Part shown: in pieces, positions 14,382 through 21,504 of the stretch
Layout of the letters: each line of letters begins with the position of its first letter
How positions within the stretch are numbered: position 1 is the stretch's first letter
Source of the DNA: a virus
Reading direction: 5' to 3' (one strand)
Virus record (IMG/VR): IMGVR_UViG_3300035698_012958
Location: 1-26,673 of that record
DNA length: 26,673 bases
The notes under the pieces: generated by a model
What the model saw: the letters and a program-made list of their open reading frames with translations, nothing else
What the model was told of the DNA's origin: nothing
Databases searched by the model: none
Made by a program: the position numbers and the translations under genes

Positions 14382-15598
14382 AAAAACAAATTACAGTTAT
14401 GAGTTATGGAGACAATCCTTTAGTAAGTACAGGTTATGGAATGGTCTGGAATAATTTACTTATGAGATGGGTTAAGATGAAACCTAACTGGAAATTTATG
14501 CACATTGGTTGGCAAGGTAGAGATAGAATGCACCAAACCACAGAGGGATATTGGCAGTTGCCGATAGCAAAACAAGAGATGGGAACAGATACAATTATTC
14601 CTAATCTATTAAAACACCAACCAGAAATCTTATTAACCCTTGCTGATGTTGGAAAACAAGGTGCATATATTCAAGCAATCTATGAAGCTAAGAAACAAGG
14701 ATGGAGAGGAAAATGGTTAGCTTACACACCAATAGATACTCACCAATGGGCAATTCATTGGGATGGAATTTTTGATGCTCCTGATGTAAATATTGCAATG
14801 TCTCAGTTTGGAGAACTTCAGTTTAGTAAATATAATGTTCCAAATTTAACAATGATTCCTCACGGAGTGGACACAAAAGTTTTCTTCCCAAAAAATATAG
14901 ATGAAGTAAAAAATAAGTTTGATATTAAAAATAAGTTTGTTATTGGTTATGTTGGAAGAAATCAAATAAGAAAGATGATAGCTTACTGGTTGAGAGGTTT
15001 TGCTGAGTTTGTTAAAGATAAAGAAGACGCAGTTTTACTTTTACATACAGATGTTAATCCCCCAGCAGGTGAGGGGAGAGGTTGGGCTATGGATGCACTT
15101 ATTTGGAAATATGAGCAAGAGACTAAGAGTCCTCTTTTTCAATCAAAAAAGATTATGCTTACAAGAAGTAACTTAGATCTAACTGAGAGACAAATGGTTT
15201 CCTTTGATGATATGAATGAAATCTATAATATGATGGATTTGTTTTTATTTCCTACTGGTGGAGAAGGATTTGGTCTTCCAGCAATAGAATGTCAGGCAAC
15301 AGGCACTCCAATAATTATGACAGAGAATACTACTGCTCCTGAATTAGTGAAAGCTGGAGAGATGATTAAAGTTCTCAAAGACAAATATGGAAGACAAGCA
15401 AACATTATTGGAACTAACGGAGTTGAAAACACAATTCCAGATGACAAACATGTAGTGGAATTATTAGAGAAATATTATAAACTTTGGAAAGAAAATAAAT
15501 TAAAAGCTATCTCTGAGAAGGCAAGGAAATTCGCATTAACTTATGACTGGGATATAATTTCTAAAAGTTGGATTAAATTATTTGAGGATAATATATGA
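14378..15598 (+). CDS. GT-B glycosyltransferase family 4
   Basis: A 406-residue GT4 enzyme. The N-terminal acceptor domain contains GDNPLVSTGYGMVWNNLL (11-28) with the conserved glycine turn. The donor domain includes IPHGVDTKVFFP (160-171), IGYVGRNQIRKM (189-200), MMDLFLFPTGGEGFGLPAIE (285-304) with the complete EX7E pair (Glu296, Glu304), and TGTPIIMTENTTAPEL. Unlike the other GT4 protein here, both catalytic-motif Glu residues are present. It should transfer a nucleotide-activated sugar with retention. It is flanked on both sides by HNH genes with 4-nt overlaps. Confidence 0.9.
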   Translation: MKKQITVMSYGDNPLVSTGYGMVWNNLLMRWVKMKPNWKFMHIGWQGRDRMHQTTEGYWQLPIAKQEMGTDTIIPNLLKHQPEILLTLADVGKQGAYIQAIYEAKKQGWRGKWLAYTPIDTHQWAIHWDGIFDAPDVNIAMSQFGELQFSKYNVPNLTMIPHGVDTKVFFPKNIDEVKNKFDIKNKFVIGYVGRNQIRKMIAYWLRGFAEFVKDKEDAVLLLHTDVNPPAGEGRGWAMDALIWKYEQETKSPLFQSKKIMLTRSNLDLTERQMVSFDDMNEIYNMMDLFLFPTGGEGFGLPAIECQATGTPIIMTENTTAPELVKAGEMIKVLKDKYGRQANIIGTNGVENTIPDDKHVVELLEKYYKLWKENKLKAISEKARKFALTYDWDIISKSWIKLFEDNI

Positions 15599-15999
15599 AA
15601 AGAAAAAGGAAATGCTGGTGGATGGCAGAAAGAAATAGGAAGTATAGGGCTTTCAAACAAAGAGCAAAAATTATTTGCAGATATTGTGGTAGAAATTTTG
15701 AGGTTATCCCAGGGAGATCTTTAACTGCTAAATATTGTTCAAGAGAATGCAAAGATATGTCTCAAATAGTAAAGAACTCTTATAGTTATAATCAAAAAGT
15801 TTATAGGGAATTAAGTAAATTATTTCTTCAAAAATGTATTCTTTGTGGCACTGATGAGAGATTGCTTGTTCACCATAAGGATGGAAATAAATTTAATAAT
15901 TCTTTAAAGAATTTATCTATCCTTTGTAGAGCATGCCATAACAGAGTTCATCTGAGGAGATCCGGGGAATTAATAATAATTTCCACACCTACCTCATGA
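15595..15999 (+). CDS. HNH endonuclease with extra zinc finger
   Basis: A 134-residue basic nuclease-like protein. An N-terminal zinc finger has CRYCG (28-32) and KYCSREC (46-52). The HNH domain follows with KCILCGTDERLLVHHKDGNK (80-99) and ILCRACHNRVH (109-119): Cys81, Cys84, Cys111, Cys114 with the catalytic His93/His94 pair and Asn101. It lies immediately upstream of the terminase gene with overlaps on both sides. HNH proteins next to terL are also known as DNA-packaging cofactors (HK97 gp74 type), so this copy could take part in genome packaging rather than, or as well as, homing. Confidence 0.8.
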   Translation: MKRKRKCWWMAERNRKYRAFKQRAKIICRYCGRNFEVIPGRSLTAKYCSRECKDMSQIVKNSYSYNQKVYRELSKLFLQKCILCGTDERLLVHHKDGNKFNNSLKNLSILCRACHNRVHLRRSGELIIISTPTS

Positions 16000-17411
16000 G
16001 AACTATAAAACAAATCTTAAAGAAGACAAAGTATAGTGAAACCCAAATGGAAGAATTCTGGAGCAAGTGCTATCTTGATTATATTTACTTTGCTGAACAT
16101 GTTCTTGGTTTTGATATTGCTGATTATCATCGAGAGTGGCACATGTTGGCAGAAAAATATCCAAGACTCTGCATTATAGCTTATCGTGGTTCTGGAAAAA
16201 CACATTTCTTTTCTGGATATTATTTGTGGAAATCTATCTTTCAATTCCCAAGAGAGACTCTAATCATCTCACGATTAGAAAGCCAAGCTAAAGGAATTTT
16301 GAAGATTATAAAACTCATGATGACAGCAAATGAAATATTAAAACAATTTGTTCCTGATAATAGAGATGCAACTTGGAGAGCAACAGAATTAGAGTTGGTG
16401 AATGGATCTAACTTTTATTGTAAACCATACGGAGAGGGTGTTCGTATGTGGCACCCAGATGATATTCTATGTGATGAGATAGGAGAGTATGAAGATAAAT
16501 CTATATTCTGGACAGCAGTTCTTGGAACAGTTCAGTTAAAGAGAGGAAGAGTTATTGGAATGGGAACTCCCAAATCAGCTTCGGATTTGCTAACTGAGTT
16601 GAAAGATAATGAGGAGTATTTTTGTGAGGAATATCCAGCAGAGAAGGAGGGCAGAGCCCTCTGGCCAGACAAGTATTCACTACTAAACCATGATACTGAT
16701 TTGAGAAAGAGTCTTGTTAAAGTTAAGAGAGAAGTTGGAGAATTAGCTTACACCCAAGAGTATATGTTAATTCCAATTAGTTCAGCCAACTCATTATTTC
16801 CTTACGAGATTTTAAAAGACAATATATCTGATAAAGAAAAGTTTCTTCCTTTCGGCAGAAAAGGTGAGAGATACTATATGGCTTATGATATTGCCAGAAC
16901 CCCAAAAGGAGATTATGTTGTTTTGATTGTAATAGAGGTTAGTTCTAAAGGAAAAAGAGTTGTCAAGGCCCTCAGATTCAGAGACACTTTTGAAGAACAA
17001 TTATTAAAATTTAGAAGAATGTATAATGATTTCAAACCAACTAAAACAATCATTGATGCTACTGGAATGGGAGACCAGCAAGCAAGAGATATTCAATCAG
17101 AATTTTCTGGAATAGAAATGATGAAAGTGACTTATGATCTAAAGATTAACATGTTCACGGATTTACGACGTGAGTTCGAGAATCTTAATTTAGTTCTCCC
17201 TAACAATAAAGATGATGCTGCCTACAAGTTTACTCAACAATTAGTCAAAGAGTTAAATGAGATTGCTTTGAAGATGGATCTTCGCCCAGGACAAACTACA
17301 AGACCTAAATTTCATTCAGGCAAGTATGATGATTGTGCGAATGCCTTAGCCTTTGCAAATCGGGCCAGCCAGAACCTTTACGGAGAAGTTTCAATAAGAG
17401 GTATTGAATAA
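15996..17411 (+). CDS. terL: Terminase large subunit
   Basis: A 471-residue packaging motor with all key elements. The ATPase has Walker A RGSGKT (64-69), Walker B ILCDE (157-161) and coupling motif GMGTPK (188-193). The C-terminal RNase H-like nuclease has Asp298 in YDIA, Asp354 in IIDATG and Asp445/446 in KYDDCANALAF. It cuts concatemeric viral DNA and pumps it into the prohead through the portal. No small terminase subunit is recognised in the window. It is the last plus-strand gene of the long upstream operon. Its stop directly abuts the stop of the convergent minus-strand gene, with no base between. Confidence 0.95.
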   Translation: MRTIKQILKKTKYSETQMEEFWSKCYLDYIYFAEHVLGFDIADYHREWHMLAEKYPRLCIIAYRGSGKTHFFSGYYLWKSIFQFPRETLIISRLESQAKGILKIIKLMMTANEILKQFVPDNRDATWRATELELVNGSNFYCKPYGEGVRMWHPDDILCDEIGEYEDKSIFWTAVLGTVQLKRGRVIGMGTPKSASDLLTELKDNEEYFCEEYPAEKEGRALWPDKYSLLNHDTDLRKSLVKVKREVGELAYTQEYMLIPISSANSLFPYEILKDNISDKEKFLPFGRKGERYYMAYDIARTPKGDYVVLIVIEVSSKGKRVVKALRFRDTFEEQLLKFRRMYNDFKPTKTIIDATGMGDQQARDIQSEFSGIEMMKVTYDLKINMFTDLRREFENLNLVLPNNKDDAAYKFTQQLVKELNEIALKMDLRPGQTTRPKFHSGKYDDCANALAFANRASQNLYGEVSIRGIE

Positions 17412-17657
17412 TTATCCCTTCACAATTGGTGATCTCAAAATATCTATTGTAAGATACCCATTGCTGGCATTGAGTGAACCCTGTCTAAATCTAATCAAAA
17501 TTGTTTTATAGAACTCCTCAATCAATTTGCTCTTAACAATCTTCTTCTCCTTGCAAAGCTGATTAATCTCATCTCTTATTGCTTTGTTTATCTTCACAGT
17601 TTCCAGGACATCATTTGGATAGTCATATTTTCCTACTTTCATTATAAAGAGGAGCAT
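17412..17657 (-). CDS. Ribbon-helix-helix-like protein
   Basis: An 81-residue protein, or 76 if the second in-frame ATG at 17642 is used; neither start has a good Shine-Dalgarno sequence. The segment VLETVKINKAIRDEINQLCK then a helix with KLIEEFYKTILIRF fits a ribbon-helix-helix fold: a short strand followed by two helices, as in CopG/MetJ-type DNA-binding proteins. It is the only convincing minus-strand protein gene. It lies downstream of the tRNA on the same strand and could be read from the tRNA promoter. Its stop touches the terL stop. It may regulate the divergent late genes, but no operator is visible. Confidence 0.6.
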   Translation of the reverse strand: MLLFIMKVGKYDYPNDVLETVKINKAIRDEINQLCKEKKIVKSKLIEEFYKTILIRFRQGSLNASNGYLTIDILRSPIVKG

Positions 17658-17710
17658 TAAGAGTGAGTGTTATCTTACCCTCCGTCCCTTACGGGATAGG
17701 AACTCCTCAT
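17658..17710. other. Short gap between RHH-like gene and tRNA
   Basis: A 53-nt spacer with no gene. On the minus strand it contains a small hairpin, TCCC-GTAA-GGGA (complement of 17684-17695), followed by GGAGGG. This could help release the tRNA 3' end or separate it from the downstream gene, but it lacks the T-tract expected of an archaeal terminator on that side. Confidence 0.3.
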
Positions 17711-17780
17711 AGCTGTGGATGGAATCGAACCATCTTCTCAGGATCATGAGTCCTGCGTCCTACCTTTAGACTACACAGCT
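17711..17780 (-). tRNA. tRNA with anticodon CAT (elongator Met or Ile2)
   Basis: On the minus strand a complete 70-nt cloverleaf is visible. The acceptor stem is AGCTGTG/CACAGCT (7 perfect pairs), the D arm GTCT/GGAC encloses GG, the anticodon stem is CAGGA/TCCTG around loop CTCATGA (anticodon CAT), and the T arm is GATGG/CCATC around TTCGATT. The base after the acceptor is A (discriminator A73), and CCA is not encoded, as expected for many archaeal tRNAs. It lacks the three G-C pairs in the anticodon stem typical of initiator tRNA despite an A1-U72 pair. So it is elongator tRNA-Met, or tRNA-Ile for ATA codons, which are frequent in this genome. Confidence 0.93.
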
Positions 17781-17799
17781 TTTACATAAAAAGATACAA

Positions 17800-17810
17800 A
17801 CATTTAAATA
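17800..17810. promoter_or_regulatory. Palindromic TATA box, probably bidirectional
   Basis: The 11-mer acatttaaata, identical to that at 103-113, contains the perfect palindrome ATTTAAAT at 17802-17809. On the plus strand it lies 23-30 nt before the portal ATG at 17832, which has no Shine-Dalgarno sequence and so appears leaderless. On the minus strand it lies 22-29 nt before the 5' end of the tRNA. One TATA element could therefore serve both directions, with flanking BRE bases choosing orientation. Confidence 0.65.
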
Positions 17811-17831
17811 ATTAACTGATTTAGACTAAAT

Positions 17832-19436
17832 ATGGCAGAAAAAGGCAAGAAATCTCCAGAAATGGCCAAAGCCTCAGTTAGAGGATTGGAAGTTAATTAT
17901 GTTCCTCATGCAAGTTTCACTGGAATTGCTAAGGAGATCTTTTCCTCAGAATCAAATATTAATACACAAACTCTTTATGATGTTGTAAAACATTCATCTG
18001 AAGTGTCTGCTTGTATGCTGGCTAAGGTTGAAGATGTTATGGCAGACTATTGGAGATTCAATAAAGGAAGCAAGAATGAGAAAACTGAGAAGGCTGCAAT
18101 CAAACAAGCAAAAGATTTTGAAGAGAAGTCTAATTACTATATGCGTTTGACTGATGCTCTCTTTGATTATTTTGTTACAGGGAATGGATATATTCTAAAG
18201 CTGAGTGTTGATGCTGACGCAGTAAAGAGTATTATGGTAAAGTTATCACAAAAGATGGCCAAAGCTTTGGGCGTTGAGATAAACAAGAAAGATATATTTA
18301 GGATGATTCAACAAGAAACAGAAATCCCTAAAGACTTACAAACATTAAAAGCCTCGACGATAAAAATCAATTATGATAAGACAGGTGAGATTGCTTCTTA
18401 TACTCAAGAAGTTAGAGGTGAAAAGAGAGTTTACAAACCTAAAGATATAATTCATTTGGGTGCAGTAAGAGTGGGCGGACAGCCATACGCATTCTCTCGT
18501 TTAGAACCTTGCCTTTCTGATGTAGCAACTTTAATCTTTGCTAAGGAATTTGCTGGAAAGTATTTTGAGAATGATGGAATCCCTTACTTTATCTTCAAGA
18601 TGTTAGAGGAATCTCCTGATGGAAGAAATTATAAGCTGCTAAAGAAAGAGCTAAGAGAGTTAAAAAAGAAGTCTGAGAAATATCGTTCTATGGTTTTAAC
18701 TGGAAATGTTGAGGTTGAGCAAGTAAACAAGTTCAATAAGGACATGGAGTTTGCTAAGTTGATTGAACATTTTACAGCAAAAATATTCATGGGATTGGGA
18801 GTGCCTCCAAGCAGAGTATTCTATACTTTGCCAAATAAAGAGTCTGCTCAAGATGTTGGAAAAGTTGAAACTGGATATTATAAGGGCCTTGCATTTAATC
18901 AGAAAATAATTGAGATTACTTTAAACAAAGACTTATGGAATTTGTTTGGAGTTACAAAGCAATTCAAGAGATCTTATAAGATTGATGAGATGAGAGAGGC
19001 TGAGATTGTGAGAATCCTGGCTGAAGTAGGTGCCATCACTCTGGAAGAATCAAGAGAGAGAATTGGAATGGATCCTAAAATACCGAAGGGAACTATGCCA
19101 AAATCAATTGGAAGTGATAGAAATATTGACATGGACAGAGACAAAAAAAGAGAGCAAGGAACTGATCAGGGTGAAAAAAATAAGACAGATAATAAATTCA
19201 AGAGTAAATCAATGGATGCCTTTGAAGTGTCTTTCATCAATTTTAAGAACATTGTTGAACACTTATTGGGTGAAGGAAGTTTCTCAAAAGCTAAGGTTTT
19301 ATATTTAGAAACTGATGCAGAATTTATACTATACTTTGCTGATGGCAATTGGAAATACAAAACCAAGGTGTCAAAAAGTGCACTCCCAGATGAGTTTAGG
19401 ATAGACTTAACTAACTTTGTTAAGATTTTTCCATAA
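17832..19436 (+). CDS. Portal protein
   Basis: A 534-residue portal of the HK97/SPP1-like type, forming the ring at the capsid vertex through which TerL packages DNA. Features include GLEVNYVPHASFTGIAKEIF (18-37), FVTGNGYILKLS (114-125), the wing region with YKPKDIIHLGAVRVGGQPYA, FAKEFAGKYFENDGIPYFIF and the stem/clip part HFTAKIFMGLGVPPSRVF, all usual for this family. The C-terminal about 120 residues are charged (RDKKREQGTDQGEKNKTDNK) and end in a beta-rich tail. It begins the structural transcript from the TATA box at 17800-17810. Length and order (terL, portal, protease, capsid) are canonical. Confidence 0.92.
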   Translation: MAEKGKKSPEMAKASVRGLEVNYVPHASFTGIAKEIFSSESNINTQTLYDVVKHSSEVSACMLAKVEDVMADYWRFNKGSKNEKTEKAAIKQAKDFEEKSNYYMRLTDALFDYFVTGNGYILKLSVDADAVKSIMVKLSQKMAKALGVEINKKDIFRMIQQETEIPKDLQTLKASTIKINYDKTGEIASYTQEVRGEKRVYKPKDIIHLGAVRVGGQPYAFSRLEPCLSDVATLIFAKEFAGKYFENDGIPYFIFKMLEESPDGRNYKLLKKELRELKKKSEKYRSMVLTGNVEVEQVNKFNKDMEFAKLIEHFTAKIFMGLGVPPSRVFYTLPNKESAQDVGKVETGYYKGLAFNQKIIEITLNKDLWNLFGVTKQFKRSYKIDEMREAEIVRILAEVGAITLEESRERIGMDPKIPKGTMPKSIGSDRNIDMDRDKKREQGTDQGEKNKTDNKFKSKSMDAFEVSFINFKNIVEHLLGEGSFSKAKVLYLETDAEFILYFADGNWKYKTKVSKSALPDEFRIDLTNFVKIFP

Positions 19437-19463
19437 ATCTTTTTACATAAAATAAACATAATT

Positions 19464-19472
19464 CTTTTAAAG
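19464..19472 (+). promoter_or_regulatory. Possible TATA-like promoter for capsid genes
   Basis: In the 62-nt gap after the portal gene, cttttaaag lies 27-35 nt before ATG 19499. That ATG has no Shine-Dalgarno sequence, a pattern shared with the two stronger leaderless starts. A T-tract (ctttttac, 19439-19446) just upstream could end portal transcription. The box departs from ATTTAAAT, so this is a weaker call. Confidence 0.4.
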
Positions 19473-19498
19473 AGTAACTACTTCACTATAATGACAAA

Positions 19499-19954
19499 AT
19501 GAATAAAGGTTTTACAATTATGGCCCCTATAATTAAGTCTTGGGAAGATGAGGTAGTTACAAAGGCTGATGAGGGGAAAAAGACTATTGAAAAGGGCAAA
19601 CACAAATTTGTTGAAGTTGTTGTTTCTGGTTTAGAGAGTGACAGAGAAAATGAGAGGATGTCTCAAGAGGCTATTGATGATATGATTAAACAATATAAAT
19701 CTGGAACTATCCCTTTCTTCTCAGATCATGGTAGAGATTCTAAGACAGGCGAAGGTTTTGTTTATTCCTGGAAGGGAATGATGGGAGTTTGGGTTGATGC
19801 TAAACAAGAAGGCAATCATTTGAAGGCAGTTGTAAGATTAAATAATTCTCATCCAGATGTGGACCAATTTTGGAATTATATCCAAGATGGAATGCCAATA
19901 GGATTTAGTATTGGGGGAACTCCTGAAGGCCCTCCAACTATGGAGGATAATTAA
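19499..19954 (+). CDS. HK97-type prohead protease, N-terminal catalytic part
   Basis: A 151-residue protein that fits the catalytic core of the herpesvirus/HK97 prohead protease clan. IPFFSDHGRD (71-80) carries the likely catalytic His77, and GMPIGFSIGG (131-140) carries Ser137. The gene stops shortly after the Ser motif, where other family members continue with a strand of the type LLEVSLV-PANPEA. A matching segment appears at the start of the next frame, which begins in a TAATG overlap, so the protease fold appears divided over two reading frames. The protein cleaves scaffold and maturing capsid. A second in-frame ATG (19520) is possible as start. Confidence 0.8.
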   Translation: MNKGFTIMAPIIKSWEDEVVTKADEGKKTIEKGKHKFVEVVVSGLESDRENERMSQEAIDDMIKQYKSGTIPFFSDHGRDSKTGEGFVYSWKGMMGVWVDAKQEGNHLKAVVRLNNSHPDVDQFWNYIQDGMPIGFSIGGTPEGPPTMEDN

Positions 19955-20469
19955 TGGCTAAAAAAATAAAAGTGTGGGGAAAGATTAAATTAGTGGAAAC
20001 TTCTTGCTGTGGGATTCCAATTTATCCATACGCACACAAATCATTTTCACTTATCAAAGCTTTAAGGGAAACCGTAGAGCCAGGTGATAAATTAAATTTA
20101 GGAGAGAAACCAATGGACGAAACAGAAAAATCTGAAGAGAAATCTGAAGAGAAATCTGAAGAATCCGGAGAAGCTGAAGCTAAAACAGAGAAGGCTGAAT
20201 CTGGGGAAAAAGAGGAGAAACCTGAAGAGAAACCAGAAGCAGAAAAATCTGTTGGTGCAAAAGAAGTTGTGGATATGATGGCTAAAGCATTCAAACAGGC
20301 TATTGCTGAAAGCAATGTAGAAAGGGGACTTGTATCTCAAGAGGATAAAGTCAAGAGCATTCAAGAAGAACTTTCTAAGAAAAGCGTAGGTGAGATAGCT
20401 ATGATGAATGGTTTATTTGTATCAGATCCAGAACCTCAAACTCTCCAAGCGCAGGGAGAATTTAGATGA
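19954..20469 (+). CDS. Scaffold-like protein with protease C-terminal segment
   Basis: A 171-residue protein in two parts. Residues 1-40 contain KIKLVETSCCGIPIYPYAHK, resembling the strand that follows the catalytic Ser in prohead proteases. Residues 54-100 are a Glu/Lys/Ser repeat region (KSEE units), and the rest is helical (VVDMMAKAFKQAIAES) and ends QAQGEFR, like a delta domain or internal scaffold. An internal ATG at 20113 has a GGAGAG 6 nt upstream, so a 118-residue scaffold alone could also be made, as with nested protease/scaffold genes in other tailed viruses. The 3' end overlaps the major capsid start by 4 nt. Confidence 0.65.
   Translation: MAKKIKVWGKIKLVETSCCGIPIYPYAHKSFSLIKALRETVEPGDKLNLGEKPMDETEKSEEKSEEKSEESGEAEAKTEKAESGEKEEKPEEKPEAEKSVGAKEVVDMMAKAFKQAIAESNVERGLVSQEDKVKSIQEELSKKSVGEIAMMNGLFVSDPEPQTLQAQGEFR
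20131..20166 (+). repeat. 12-nt tandem repeat encoding KSEE units
   Basis: Two exact copies of tctgaagagaaa (20131-20142 and 20143-20154) are followed by a third that diverges after tctgaaga (20155-20166). They encode SEEK units in the acidic region of the scaffold protein. Copy number may vary by slippage, and the protein segment is probably disordered. Confidence 0.8.
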
Positions 20470-21434
20470 GCCCAAGTATCATGAAAGCTCTGAATGAAGC
20501 TACAAATTCTGATGGACTTTATTTAGTTCCTACTGAATATAGTAACAGACTTTTGGCATTAGTTCAAGCTAAAGCTAAGATCATGAATGATTGTGATATT
20601 AGACAGATGGCAGGTCTTACTAAGTATATCCCTAAAGTTACCGATGGGACTACTGCTTACTGGCCCGGAGAAATGGGTTCAATTACAGCAGCAAGTCCTA
20701 AGTATGGAAGGATAACTTTGACAGCTAAGAAAGTTGCTGCACTAACAGAAGCGTCTTCTGAAGTATTAGAAGATAACAATGTGAATGTTGCTACCGAATT
20801 AGTTGATCAAATGGCTACTGATATTGCTTTGGCAATTGATGGAGAGATCCTTACCGGAAGCGGTACTAATTTCACAGGGTTAAGAGACACAGCGTCTATG
20901 ACCAATGCTGTGGATGCGGCTGGAAATATTGCACTGACTCATGCAGATGGGACGGCGAGTGTTCTTACAGGGGCTTCAATTACTATTAAGGCAATTAGTG
21001 CCGCAGTATATGAAATTCTTGGAGACAATCACGAACAACCAGACATTTCTTATTGGAATCCGAAAACTCTTGGGCAGGTTGCTGCTCTAACAGATTCAAC
21101 TACAAGACCTGTATTGAATCAAGAAACTTTTGGAAGTCCACTTTTAAGAGATGGTGTGGTAGGAACTCTATATGGAACAAAGGCAAAGACAACTACAAAT
21201 TTGCCAACAACTTTGTCATATGGAACTACAACTGCGTTAGGCTCAGCAAGCAGTGCAGATGCGTTTGTAGGGCGGTCTAAGCAGTTTGGAATTGTTGGTC
21301 AGAGACGTGGATTTATCTGGAAAACAGATTATGATATAACTACTGACAAGTACAAGTACCAGACAACTACAAGACTTGCTTTTGCAATTAAGTATGCTAA
21401 CGCTTACTGTATGATCCGGGCAATCTTAGATTAG
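20466..21434 (+). CDS. Major capsid protein, HK97 fold
   Basis: A 322-residue capsid protein. It starts almost directly with the mature-domain pattern LNEATNSDGLYLVPTEYSNR (9-28), without the 100-residue delta domain that HK97 carries at the N-terminus. Then come KYIPKVTDGTTAYWPGEMG (spine helix and E-loop side), KKVAALTEASSEVLEDNNVN (typical P-domain beginning), DIALAIDGEILTG and the ITTDKYKYQTTTRLAFAIKY end. It forms the icosahedral shell. A Shine-Dalgarno sequence (GGGAG) precedes the ATG and overlaps the scaffold gene. The missing delta domain is probably supplied in trans by the upstream acidic protein. Confidence 0.93.
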   Translation: MSPSIMKALNEATNSDGLYLVPTEYSNRLLALVQAKAKIMNDCDIRQMAGLTKYIPKVTDGTTAYWPGEMGSITAASPKYGRITLTAKKVAALTEASSEVLEDNNVNVATELVDQMATDIALAIDGEILTGSGTNFTGLRDTASMTNAVDAAGNIALTHADGTASVLTGASITIKAISAAVYEILGDNHEQPDISYWNPKTLGQVAALTDSTTRPVLNQETFGSPLLRDGVVGTLYGTKAKTTTNLPTTLSYGTTTALGSASSADAFVGRSKQFGIVGQRRGFIWKTDYDITTDKYKYQTTTRLAFAIKYANAYCMIRAILD

Positions 21435-21446
21435 ATATATATAAAT
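21435..21446 (+). promoter_or_regulatory. Possible TATA element after the capsid gene
   Basis: The sequence atatatataaat follows the capsid stop and could be a TATA box for the connector and tail genes, starting transcripts near 21465-21470. That would leave a leader of about 35-40 nt before ATG 21505. The element overlaps the T-rich terminator candidate, so initiation and termination here would be close together. Confidence 0.35.
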
Positions 21447-21468
21447 TTCTTTTTTTTTATTATTTTTC
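21446..21468 (+). terminator. T-rich archaeal-type terminator after the capsid gene
   Basis: A run dominated by T (tttctttttttttattattt and following T residues) starts 12 nt after the capsid stop. Archaeal RNA polymerase terminates at U-tracts without needing a hairpin, and this is the longest T-tract in the structural region. It would end the highly expressed capsid message and reduce read-through into tail genes. Confidence 0.65.
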
Positions 21469-21504
21469 AATTTCAAAGCCGAAGGCAAAAAAAAGGACGA
21501 AGTC

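Noticed and set aside
15996-17411. Possible intein or intron in terL, given the HNH genes nearby
   Set aside because: All ATPase and nuclease motifs occur in order in a normal-length 471-residue protein, with no splice-type blocks.
17711-17780. Initiator tRNA-Met, because of the A1-U72 pair
   Set aside because: The anticodon stem CAGGA/TCCTG lacks the three consecutive G-C pairs that mark initiator tRNAs.
20131-20166. Short direct repeats as a possible CRISPR array
   Set aside because: The 12-nt units are adjacent without spacers and are coding (SEEK units). No CRISPR array or cas gene is seen in the window.
20022-20364. Long minus-strand frames opposite the acidic scaffold gene
   Set aside because: They are Ser/Phe-rich mirror images of the Glu/Lys codon repeats on the plus strand, an artefact of composition.
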